Positions 51,951 to 61,437 of a DNA stretch of 64,000 nucleotides are shown here, piece by piece (the first letter of the stretch is position 1; every line of letters starts with the position of its first letter). Origin of the DNA: Rhynchopus sp. YZ270_cl-10. Its lineage: Eukaryota > Euglenozoa > Diplonemea > Diplonemida > Diplonemidae. The notes beneath the pieces are model-generated. The model made no database searches, was not told where the DNA came from, and saw only the letters and a program-made list of their open reading frames with translations. The stretch covers positions 1 through 64,000 of the forward strand of contig OZ037880.1 of the NCBI GenBank assembly GCA_964035575.1. The letters run 5' to 3'. The translations under genes were made by a program, and so were the position numbers.

Positions 51951-53408
51951 TTACAACCCTCGTATGAGGGACTCCCGTCTGTTGAGAAGCTCTTCGCGAC
52001 TGCGGCTGACCTTGAGGAGGAAGACAGACCCGAGCAGTACGAAGAGGCTCCCCATCACCATCACCAGCATGTAGCCGCCGTCTGCGTTAGCGATGTAGCC
52101 TTCTGGGTGAGCCACACGTGGCGGCATGTAGTACAGCGCAGGGCTGTACAGAACAGGCCCAACCGTGGAGCCGATGAACGCAGCCACGTCCCATATCGCA
52201 AGCCACTGTGCCCCGCTCTCCCTGCTAGGGAGTGTGTCCACAGCAAGCGCGTACGACACACTCAGCGACGCACCGTTCAGGATCCCGTACACGAACGCTG
52301 TGAGCAGGATGGCCCACACGTCCCGGAAGAACACATTCAGCAGGTAGCAGCACGCAATGCCCACAGCGGCCGTGTGCAGCACAACCTCGCGTCCGATGTG
52401 GTCCGACAGCCGCCCCGCCGGCACCGCACTCAGCGCAAGGCCTATCTGAGAGAAGAACGCTGCCGCCGCTGTGTAGCGATGTGCACCCTCAACACCGATG
52501 TGCGCACCGCTGCTGAGGAGAACCCAGTCACGGAAGTAGTACTGCAGAAACGACTGTGTGCTGACGCCTGTGTAGTAGCACGCACGGCTCAGGAAGAGCC
52601 AGAAGTACGGTGCGTGCAGCTTCGGGCTGATGAAGTAACAGTTCATCAGCTCTTCCCAGGTCCACCCGCCGTTGTGGTTGCTTGGCTTATCCGCGTCCCC
52701 GTGCACATATGAGAGACGCGAGGTCACCACGAGCACCACCGTATACACGAGATAGAGGTTCAGGTGTGGGAACATGATGACAAGAAGAAAGCCTGATGCA
52801 GCGCCGCAGCCGAGCATCGCGACTAGCACACCGTTGGCCTGGCCGGTTTGGTGCTTGGGGACGAGGTCGGGTGTGAGGCCCACAACAACCGTCTGCATGA
52901 CACAGAGGCACACCATGCCGATGAAGGAGCTTGTGTAGTACGCGAGCACCGCAGTCGTGGACGGCGTCATCGCAGACGCATACCACTGCACAGAGAGGCA
53001 CGGCATCAGCACGTAGGCAGAGGTCATCAGGAACGGACGGCGCTTCCCCATCACATGCCGGCTTCGGTCGCTGAAGAAGCCCACTGCAGGACCACAGAGC
53101 TGCGCCATCCCCGCCAGAACCATGAACAGCGCCAGACCGAAGTCATGCCGCTCAGGGAAAAACTTCACACTCTCAACCGGAAACGTAATCAACGCGTAGC
53201 TTGTGATGCACAGACCGTACCCAAAGCAAAAGGCATACATCCCCACCAGCTGCGAAACGGTCAACGTCCGCCACGACCCTGAACCGGACCTGTCACATGG
53301 CGACATAAGAAGCGGTGCGTCCCCATGACTGTACGACACAACACTGCACGACGCCAGTAGTGGTGTCTCCGTGGGCAGCGACCGTGGTGTCGTCAGAAAC
53401 CCTTCCAT
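51951..53408 (-). CDS. Major facilitator transporter, GPH/SLC45-like (sucrose-transporter type)
   Basis: A single exon of 485 residues with twelve predicted membrane helices. The loop between helices 2 and 3 has GFFSDRSRHVMGKRRPFL, the hallmark of the glycoside-cation symporters that include plant sucrose carriers and animal SLC45. In the second half the equivalent loop is AGRLSDHIGREVVL. Both termini are short and soluble. Sugar or related solute import with protons is likely, but the substrate is undetermined. An acceptor TTTTCCTGTAG lies 33 bases before the ATG. Downstream (51,624-51,950) only A- and C-runs are seen. Confidence 0.88.
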   Translation of the reverse strand: MEGFLTTPRSLPTETPLLASCSVVSYSHGDAPLLMSPCDRSGSGSWRTLTVSQLVGMYAFCFGYGLCITSYALITFPVESVKFFPERHDFGLALFMVLAGMAQLCGPAVGFFSDRSRHVMGKRRPFLMTSAYVLMPCLSVQWYASAMTPSTTAVLAYYTSSFIGMVCLCVMQTVVVGLTPDLVPKHQTGQANGVLVAMLGCGAASGFLLVIMFPHLNLYLVYTVVLVVTSRLSYVHGDADKPSNHNGGWTWEELMNCYFISPKLHAPYFWLFLSRACYYTGVSTQSFLQYYFRDWVLLSSGAHIGVEGAHRYTAAAAFFSQIGLALSAVPAGRLSDHIGREVVLHTAAVGIACCYLLNVFFRDVWAILLTAFVYGILNGASLSVSYALAVDTLPSRESGAQWLAIWDVAAFIGSTVGPVLYSPALYYMPPRVAHPEGYIANADGGYMLVMVMGSLFVLLGSVFLLKVSRSREELLNRRESLIRGL

Positions 53409-53951
53409 CGCTAAGCCTACGTCAACGTCGTATGGTTGCCTCTACAGGAAAAAAAAACACTTAAGAAAAAAGCTGTGTCTCTTCAGCAAGAAGGACAATG
53501 CTTTGTAGTGGGCATTCACCCAAGGGGAGGGGAGGTTCCTGGAAGGAAAGGTGTGGTGGCGGAGTGTGTCAAGAAAAAAAGGTAGACTGCACTATTTTTT
53601 TTTCGAACTTTCCGTATGGTGTGTGTTGTATTGTTTATTTTACTGTGTTGGTTTTTGTGAAAAAAGAGAACACAAAATAAGAAAAATACTTCAAGTGGAA
53701 GAAATAAAACAAATCGACTGTTTTGTATTGTGTCGATAGGTCACCTACCGAGGTAGGGCATGTACATTGGTTGTGTAACTGAAGAAAAAATAAAATAAAA
53801 TCATGTACGAACAGGGTTGTGTACGAGAGCGCAAGCTGCAACTTCTGCAACTAAGAACATACTTTGAACATTTCAAAACAAAAAAAAACATATAACTATG
53901 CCCCAAATGATTTCATATTTTAATTTACAGTCACTCCCCGAACCCCGAAAC
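53409..53951. other. Intergenic stretch between MFS and adenylate kinase genes
   Basis: No gene is seen. The segment holds A-rich runs and a small inverted repeat CCTACC-GA-GGTAGG near 53,744. Confidence 0.5.
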
Positions 53952-54824
53952 CTACCCCTTTTTACATTCGGTCAACAACGGCGATGCTGCAGCTACTACG
54001 TCTTCTGCCTTCTTCCCCGACGACACCTGCTTCACCTGTGTGTATTGTATTTGTTTCTTCATAAGAGCTTAGTTTCTCTTCTACCTATGTACCGAATGCA
54101 ACGGTAAAACAATAAACGTTTTGCAACATAAACTTAAGCCTCTCTAGCCCACTCACCAACTATTTAACATGGTACTGTGATTCTGATATACATCACAATT
54201 AGCACACTAAGCACCCCTACATACCAAGCCCTTTGCAGAGTAGTACTTCACCACCGGCGCCACATGCTCAGTGTGGTGCTTGTGGTTGCCCTTTATTGAG
54301 TCCACAGTGTGCACTACGTCGTCAGAGAACTGCGACTGCCGGAAGAGACGCTGCTCCGCATCGGTGTAGTTGCAATGCAGGTTGAGGATCAGCGACGGCG
54401 GCAGCACAGCCTCGAGCGCTAGCGCCTCAGCAAAGTTGCGTGGGAAGCCCTCCACCAGCAGCGTGCCCTCTGCCTTGCCTTTCGCGGCCGCACTGATCTT
54501 CTCCACCGCCTCTTGTATCGCCTCTGGCGTATCACGCTCGCAACTCGAGAGGTCCACATAGTCTGCACCACCCGACAGCGCTGCACACAACGTGCTCTTT
54601 CCAGAGCCAGGTATGCCCACCACCAACACAACTTTCATGGATCCCGCCTGCTTCACCTCAGCTAGGCGCTGCGTCAAATACTCTGCAGGGTTCTCAGGCC
54701 GTTTCTGGATAAGGTTCCCCGCGAGACGCTCAAACAAAATATGCACATCGTGCCGTGTGAGGTACTCCTTTGCCTCGTTCAGGTCGACACTCGCCCACGC
54801 GGCGGGATCGAGGTTCAGGCCCAT
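53952..54824 (-). CDS. Adenylate kinase-like protein with N-terminal Dpy-30/RIIa dimerisation motif
   Basis: Two exons (54,824-54,225 and 54,035-53,952) give 227 residues. Residues 15-55 (LNEAKEYLTRHDVHILFERL and following) match the Dpy-30/RIIa helix pair that docks proteins onto anchoring helices, often in flagella. The P-loop GIPGSGKST follows near residue 70 and the nucleotide-binding core with LLVEGFPRN near 125. Such fusions are known among flagellar adenylate kinases and would supply ATP from ADP locally. The second exon supplies the C-terminal helix VKQVSSGKKAEDVV, as in other adenylate kinases. The 189-bp intron contains hairpin copy 6. An acceptor ends six bases before the ATG. Confidence 0.82.
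54126..54158 (-). repeat. Recurrent hairpin, copy 6 (intronic)
   Basis: The core CTTAAGCCTCTCTAGCCC with a following CTCACC lies inside the intron of the adenylate kinase gene, in the same orientation as all other copies. The stem is weaker here. Confidence 0.6.
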
Positions 54825-56601
54825 GAGGCCTGCGGTGTGTGGTTCTGGGCGTAAGATAGAAGAGGGGAAGAGGGATAGGAGGAGGAACCCCGCAGTGTAC
54901 GTGGTAAGCGAATGGGACAAAGATTTGGATGGGGGTGTGTTTCGTCTTTTGTATGCATGACCGCTTGGTCCAAAAGAGAAGAAGAAGAAAAAAAAAAAAA
55001 AAAAAAAAGGCGTGTGCAGGCTTTGCGCTAACTTCTGTCCTTTGTCCCGGGATTTTTGGATATTTTTGTGGTGCGTTTTTTTTTTGCAAACCGGGGTTTC
55101 CTTAAGAAAACCAGAGAATCTCATATTTCATAGTAAGGGTACTTTAGAGTGTTTTCACACACACATGTGACCCCACCGTGGAGAGCAATCGGCTCGCGCG
55201 ATCAAAAGAAAGCAGAGAAGAGGGAAAAGAAAAAAAGAAAAAAGTTGGGTACCGTGCGCCTGCGGCGCTACCTGTTCCCTACCCTCCTTTATGTTTAAAC
55301 ATGATGTACTTATGTACAGTTCATTTTATTTTGAGTACGACTCCACATCCCCCCTGAGGATGATCCCCCCTCCCTCACGGATAAAGATTGATTAGGACGC
55401 CATGGGGCACACCCCCTCCGAGGCCATAACCGTCCTGGGTTTTCTCACTCTTCTCTGTGGTCACTGAAACCCCACCGCCATCACTACGTTACCGATAGCT
55501 TCTTCAGTACGTTGGGTTTTCAGACCTGAAAATAACCCTTGTTTACGAGTATGGGCTCATGTTTTGTCAAATTTTAAGTCGCTGCATTTTTGTCCATTTT
55601 TCCGTACATCCCCCACCACAATCCGGGATTGGTTCGGAAATGCAACAAAACGACCTCTTGGCGGGGAAAAGCCACAGGAAATTTATGCACTTTTTGCAAA
55701 CAGGGGTTTCCTTACTAAAACCAGAGGAATCTCATCGTTCAGAGTAAGAGTACTTTAGAGTGTTTTTGCACACACATGTGACCCCACCGTGGAGAGCAAT
55801 CGGCTCGTGCAATCAAAAGAAAGCAGAAAAAAGGGAAACATAAAAAGACAAAAGTTGGGTACCGTGCGCCTGCGGCGCTACCTGTTCCCAGTCAAAACAC
55901 CACAATTTCATCTGAATTTGGGTTTTCAGACCTGAAAATGCCCCTTGTTTAAGAGTATGGGTTCATATTTTGTGAAAATTTAAGTCACTAAAATTTTGTC
56001 CATTTTCCCGAATATGCCCCACCACAGCGCGGGATTGGCTCGGAAATGCCACAAAACACTGTTTTTTCACCCCCTGACGCACAACTATTTGAGGTGCGTT
56101 TTTTTGGTCCCGAAACACGTTTTTTCAGATTTTTTTCCAAAAGTTAGCGCGAAGCCTGGGCGTGTGCTGCGAAGAAACAATGTCGTTCGTGTTGGTGTGA
56201 TCTTTCCCTTGTGACTGCGAAACTGTAGACATCAGGATGTTACAAACACAGATAGGGGGAACACAGCCCATCAACAGGGAGACGAAAAAGATGCGCAGAA
56301 AAGAGAGAAAAAACCCAAAGAAAAAGTAGTAAGGTGGCGTAGTAAGGTAGGTTGTGTGTTTCCAAAAACACAGAAAAAGAAGTCGAGGAAAGGAAGGGTG
56401 TTGCAAACACATGCAGACGCCTTGTGGACGTAGACGTAGACGTAGACACGTGGCAAGAAAAGCAACAAAAGTGGAGAGCAAAAAGCTCAAGTTCAATGCC
56501 TCCGAGGGCACCAGCCCGTCCGTGTGTGCAATGCATAGATGCTGCAATTGTCGGATAGGGCGGGTCAAAAGTAAAAGATAACCAAAAGAAAGGACTCACT
56601 T
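54825..56601. repeat. Intergenic region with interleaved duplication A-B-A-B
   Basis: Segment A (about 195 bp) occurs at 55,084-55,279 and 55,691-55,889, and segment B (about 140 bp) at 55,514-55,651 and 55,918-56,057. Each pair is about 85-90% alike by eye, and all are in the same orientation. Segment A ends with a GC-rich hairpin GCGCC-TGC-GGCGC after GTTGGGTACC. No open frame is shared, so a non-coding element or dispersed repeat is more likely than a gene duplicate. The rest of the region shows no gene. Confidence 0.8.
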
Positions 56602-57246
56602 TCAGGCCTTGAAGACAGTGCGAAGACCCTCCGCAGACGCGTAGTACTCCTTCACCTTCGGGTGGTTTGCCACCACAGCCTTGTGTGCAGCAAGGTTCTT
56701 GAACGGCGCCAGTGCGTCCGACGGGATCCCGGTAAAGAACCCAGAAACAAGCACATTCACGGACACAAAGAGCGACAGGTCGGCCACCGTAAGGGAGTCC
56801 CCCACAGCGTACTTCTTCCCCGCAACGCGCGAGTCGAGGAAGCTAAGCCACTTGTGCAGGTCCCCGCCCTCGGCAGCCGCAGCCTCAAGGAAGGCCTTCT
56901 TCTCCGCCTCGTCCGTCATCGCAAACGACTTCCCGAGGGCAGTGAAGATCTCCGCTGCGTAGTCCACCGACTCGTCCACACTCAGCGCCGCGCGTGCATC
57001 CTCGGGGTACAGGTTCGCGAGCCTCCCGACGTAGCGCAGGATTGCGTTCGACTGCCCGACCACCTCCCCGTCCACGTACAGAAGCGGCAGCTGCTGCGGT
57101 GCCACCTTCGCCTTCAGACCCGCTCCCCAGGCAGGGAAGTCAACGTGCTCGTCCTCAAGCGCAAGGCCGCCGATGTGTGCGGCAAGACGGACCGCCTCAG
57201 GCTTTCCGGGGAAGGCGAAGTAGACAAGCTTCAGGGTCGGTGCCAT
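56602..57246 (-). CDS. Glutathione S-transferase, sigma/alpha-like
   Basis: A single exon of 214 residues with typical two-domain GST architecture. The thioredoxin-like N-terminal domain starts LKLVYFAFPGKPEAVRLAAH, with the early Tyr that activates glutathione, and has QQLPLLYVDGEVVGQSNAIL with the conserved cis-Pro and Gln-Ser. The helical C-terminal domain has SLTVADLSLF with the N-capping Asp. The enzyme conjugates glutathione to electrophiles or acts in prostanoid-like isomerisation. The class is inferred from the Tyr motif. The GC content and codon use of this gene are higher than those of its neighbours. Confidence 0.93.
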   Translation of the reverse strand: MAPTLKLVYFAFPGKPEAVRLAAHIGGLALEDEHVDFPAWGAGLKAKVAPQQLPLLYVDGEVVGQSNAILRYVGRLANLYPEDARAALSVDESVDYAAEIFTALGKSFAMTDEAEKKAFLEAAAAEGGDLHKWLSFLDSRVAGKKYAVGDSLTVADLSLFVSVNVLVSGFFTGIPSDALAPFKNLAAHKAVVANHPKVKEYYASAEGLRTVFKA

Positions 57247-57475
57247 TTTTGTGTGAGGGTGGGTTGTTGTGTGTTGTTGTAAAAAGAATCTGTACGGGTG
57301 TTGGGTTTTCATGAGAAACTAACCTGGGTGGAGATAGAATGAGGAAAAGACCGAAAAAGGATTGTGTTTTTTGTTCTCCAATTTGCGTGTTGTGATGACT
57401 CCACACAAAATGTGTGCAAATATTTTCTGATGGAAAAGACTGGAAAATGAGTAACCCATCACGCGCACTCATTTA

Positions 57476-58654
57476 TCACTCCCACTTCAGAAGCTCTGTG
57501 ATGACTAGCGTGACCACCGCGACACTTACAGAGTTACCCAGCAGGCGGTACTGCTGTCGGAGCGTTGCGTCTGGGTGGAATGTGAATGAGTCTGGGAAGG
57601 ACATGAGCGAGGAGATCTCCTTCGGCGCAAGGCGTCTGATGCGCAGTGCCATGAGGGGGCACACCTCAGCACCGTCGTCACGTGCAGGACAGTGCGCTGT
57701 GTGCGCGTCTATGAGAAGCTTCGCATCCTCACGGCTAGCCGCACCGTCACACATGAAGCTGCCTGTCCCCTCAAAGTACTGTGCATACCCCTTCGTGAAG
57801 CACATCGTACCACGGCTATGCGGGAACACAAGATCCATCAAGCGTGTCAGGTTCGAGCAGATCTGCTTCTGCGTCAGGAGACACTCCTGTAGTGCTTCGG
57901 CAGCGATGTGTGGCAGCACTTCGGCAAGTGTGGGAACTGCGCGTTGTGGGCACGAAAGGTCTTCGTGTGTGCGCAGGCGTGAGTCGATAAGACCCATGCG
58001 GAGGTGTCCGTCACTGCGCTGCATGCGGCGGCCTATGAGAAAGTATCGCAGTCTGCTGTTCGGGATGCCGACCTGGTTTGGGTTGACGAGGTGCTCGCGT
58101 GTGTCGTAGCCCAGTGTGGAAAGGATGGAGACGAGCGTGTCGCGTGTGTCGCTGTTCTCAAAGTTTTTGACGTTCTCGACAAAGAGCAGCCCCGGCCGCT
58201 GAGAGTGGTGCATCGTTTTCAAAACGTGGAGTAAATGGAAGAAGGAGTTCGCGCGTGGGTCAGCAGAGCCTTTCATGAGCCCTGCGCGTGTGTAGGGTTG
58301 GCATGGCGGGCTGGCGAGCCACGCGTCTGCCTTGAGCTTCACAAGCTCGGCAAGTTTGATGCTCTCGATTGAGGCCTGTCGGAGTTTGGTTTGTGCGCCA
58401 AAGTTCTGCACGTACGTCAGGTTTGCTAGATCATTGATTTCGACGTTAATAAGAACCTTCGGCGTCAGCCCCATACCCCTGCAGGACTCCTCAAAAGCGT
58501 AGTGGTTGCCACCTATGCCTGAGTAGAAGTCGATGGCCGTCACGACGCCGTCTGCACGTGGCGCCCATGCCTCCCTCTCGTCTGCCTCGTGTGCACGGAA
58601 CTCACCTCGCGCAACAGAGGCCCTGTACATATGCCCGACACTTTCGGCGGACAT
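57476..58654 (-). CDS. TRDMT1: tRNA aspartic acid methyltransferase DNMT2/TRDMT1
   Basis: A single exon of 392 residues with all DNA-methyltransferase-type motifs: AIDFYSGIGGNHYAFEESC (SAM binding, about residue 41), SPPCQPYTRAG (motif IV with the catalytic Cys near 117), FVENVKNFE (motif VI) and LLGNSVSV (motif X). The DNMT2-specific block TMCFTKGYAQYFEGTGSF lies near 281. These features mark the tRNA enzyme that methylates C38 of tRNA-Asp and not a DNA methyltransferase. The protein has no regulatory domains. Its 3' end lies only 230 bases from the GST start. Confidence 0.95.
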   Translation of the reverse strand: MSAESVGHMYRASVARGEFRAHEADEREAWAPRADGVVTAIDFYSGIGGNHYAFEESCRGMGLTPKVLINVEINDLANLTYVQNFGAQTKLRQASIESIKLAELVKLKADAWLASPPCQPYTRAGLMKGSADPRANSFFHLLHVLKTMHHSQRPGLLFVENVKNFENSDTRDTLVSILSTLGYDTREHLVNPNQVGIPNSRLRYFLIGRRMQRSDGHLRMGLIDSRLRTHEDLSCPQRAVPTLAEVLPHIAAEALQECLLTQKQICSNLTRLMDLVFPHSRGTMCFTKGYAQYFEGTGSFMCDGAASREDAKLLIDAHTAHCPARDDGAEVCPLMALRIRRLAPKEISSLMSFPDSFTFHPDATLRQQYRLLGNSVSVAVVTLVITELLKWE

Positions 58655-59351
58655 CGTTTCGTTGAAAGATACCTTTTACCCCCCTTATCGTGGGGGTCCT
58701 GCGGTGTAGGGTGTGAGCGGAGAAGTGGTGGAAAAGTGAAATTAAGAAGGAATTCGTTTGAAATATCTTTTGTTGTTGAGGAAGGGTCAAAGGGGGGGGT
58801 CGGTCAGCTGGCAGCTCTTGCAAAAAAAAAAAAATAATGGCAGGTGGGGAATCGGGGTATTTCAAGAAACAAAAAAGACTGTGGATGACGGATCGCACAA
58901 AAGAGGAACACATTTATTATTTTTCATTATTTTATAAGAAGAGATGAACCACAAGCAGAGCGTAACGGCCGTATCTCCCTCTTCGTTACTCTTCTCTCTT
59001 CTGCTTCTTCGCACCCACATCTTTTCTTGAAATATCATTCGCTTATTCGCTTATTAAGGTACCCACAGACCATTCCCATTACACGTAGGTTATACGCGCA
59101 TATGGGTAAGCGAAACTACCGCACCCCGCCTACCTGAAGTACCGCACACCGTCTCTCTACCCTATGACACAATTCCTAACAGAAACGGGCAGGAGGGAAG
59201 AGAGTTTTGAAAAAGGGGCCACCCTTTTATCATAGTTTTCTCCTTATTTTTTTTATCTTTTTTTTTTCCATCTTTTGCGAGCTGCCGAAAAAACACACCA
59301 AAAAAAACATAAAAGATATTTGAAACACCCCACACCCCATTAATATTGCTC
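58655..59351. other. Intergenic stretch between DNMT2 and RagC genes
   Basis: I see no gene in these 0.7 kb, which hold A/T runs and the 5' acceptor region of the DNMT2 gene (ACACCGCAG, about 55 bases before its ATG). Confidence 0.5.
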
Positions 59352-60900
59352 TCATCCTTCTTCTGTTGCGGAGTGGGTCTTGCTTGCGCGTTGTACTTCA
59401 AAGATCTCTTTGATGAGGCGTTTGAACTGCATGACGTTGTAGTTTATGAGTCCGGTTTTGTTGAAGGAATCTTCGCGTATGAGGCAGACTAGGGCAAGGT
59501 ATTTGTTGACTTCACGGAGGTAGAGGACTTGCTTGGAGTCGAGTTTGATGATCGAGCAGGACTCGTGGTCGAAGGGGAAGGAGCTGTCTGCGAGGGGCAT
59601 GTCTGCGTCGCCTGGGTTAGAGCCCAGCTGTCCTGCGGTGTCGTCTGTTTCGGAGGCGTCGTCCTCTAGAGTCTTGACAGGTGCACACCCGTAGATGGCG
59701 CTGATGTCAATAGCAACGTCAATCATGTCAAAGCACACCTCGTACATCTGTGATGTCACCTCGTGGTCGTCCTGCGCGACGTAGATCTTGCTCAGTACGT
59801 CGAACAGATACGCCTTCTCCATCCCGCACCGCGTTACCAGCATCCCAAGAAGTGCTGTGATGCAGTCGTGGAGGCTCCCAATGACCCGCTGTACGACCTT
59901 GCTGAAGGCGTCGAAGACGCTGTGGTCGTAGATCGACGTCATGTGGTAGTGCACCGCCGTCGCAAGGAAGTTGCGCACGTAGTTAGCATCAAACTGCGCA
60001 AGGTTCGGGTCTGACTTCATTCGCTCTTTGATTTCAATGTTGAGCTCCTCCTCCACAAAGCGCTTCACGTCCAAATGTTTCTCTGAGAAAAATGGAAAAT
60101 GGAAAATGAAATACCACCGTGTATTCGTTGTTGTTTGTTAGTCGCATCCATCTAATGGAAAAAGAAAGGCGGGTGTTGAGTGGGGGAATGATACCTTGCG
60201 ACTGTTCCGCCTTTAAGCAGTCCACTTTGTGGATAAATATTTCGAAATTTTTCGGCTTATTTTCGCCCGGGGTCGTGAGGACCCGGACTATGGTTTGCAC
60301 AAGACGCTTCACTGCCTCAGCTGGGGGCCATTTGTCCTGTTGGAAGCATGTTTTGTTTTTTTATATTTTTGAAAAACACCACCCGGACCAAGGCTACTAT
60401 GTACGACTCATAAAGAAGTTACACTGTCTTGCCAGAAGGGAGGACGCAGCCAACAGAACTCAAATAAAGAAAAATTTACAAGATGACCCTAAGCCTCTCG
60501 TGCTTAGATACCCTCAAAATAGTGCATAGTTCTCACACAGCAACCCACATACCGCGCAGTCGATGACGTACACAATCGCACCGTGCCCAGAGAAGACCTT
60601 GTCCCAGTCCATGTCGCCATCGACGTCGTCGAACAGATCCATCAGCTGCCCGGGAAAGTCCCAGATCTGAAACTGCACGAAGCTGTTGTTGCTGATGTCG
60701 CACTTCTGCATCTTGCTGGAGGTCTCGAGAAGCACGGTCTCGTGCGGTGACACCTTCTGGAACACAACCTTCTGGATGCTTGTCTTCCCACTCTTCTTCA
60801 GCCCCATAAGAAGGATACGTGGCTGATCTTCCCTGATCGGCACCATACCGCCGATGTCCTCTGGCAGGGGAAACTCCCCTTGTTGAAATGCATCTGTCAT
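59352..60900 (-). CDS. Rag GTPase of the RagC/D (Gtr2) type
   Basis: Three exons (60,900-60,553; 60,336-60,195; 60,082-59,352) give 406 residues. The GTPase half has the P-loop [18 protein letters not shown] near residue 33, switch II DFPGQ near 80 and HKVD (the NKxD position, typical of Rag proteins) near 153. The second half is the roadblock-like C-terminal domain with [20 protein letters not shown] and [18 protein letters not shown]. RagC/D pairs with RagA/B on lysosomes or vacuoles and signals amino acids to TORC1. An acidic insert ([10 protein letters not shown]) interrupts the C-terminal domain. The first intron (216 bp) carries hairpin copy 7. Confidence 0.92.
60481..60513 (-). repeat. 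Recurrent hairpin, copy 7 (intronic)
   Basis: The perfect stem CTAAGC/GCTTAG with the loop CTCTCGT is flanked by AGATGACC and ATACCCTC. It lies 40 bases inside the first intron of the RagC/D gene, in sense orientation like the others. Confidence 0.7.
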
Positions 60901-61437
60901 TTTTTTTCTTTCTTTTTGCTGTTGTTTCTCGTCCTTTTAGGTTGCTTTTGGTTGATAGGTAAGGGTGGGTCGTAAAGTAGCAGAAAAATGGTGGGAGGAA
61001 GAACTGCATTGCGGAGGGGAGTTTGGTCAGTGTTTTTTTGTTTTTTTTTTTGGGGGAGAGAGACCTTTTTTTCATTCGATCGTGTTACATTATTATTTGT
61101 ATGTTCCCCCCAGCCGCGCGTTGTGTCTTGCTTTCCTCTCCTCCCAAATATGTTTTCTTATACTATAGTAACGACAGGGTAATTTACCCCTCACTGCTCA
61201 TTGGAGTCGGGGAGGGGTTGAATTTTGCTCCAAAAAAAATGAATGTTTTTTTCGGACAAAAAAAGAAAAAAAAGGATGCGGGACTTAAATCCCAAAATTG
61301 CACACACTCACGTAACACACAGAATCACCCCCTCCCAACCTTGCCGGTGCAAGGCAACCCTACCCACCCCCAGCCCCCACCAAAAAAAACCGCTATTTTA
61401 AAACCCGCTGCTTTAAATTGCCCAAAGATTTTGTCAT
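60901..61437. other. Intergenic stretch between RagC and SDHB genes
   Basis: I see no gene. T- and A-runs dominate, and the 5' flank of the RagC/D gene is C/T-rich. Confidence 0.5.
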
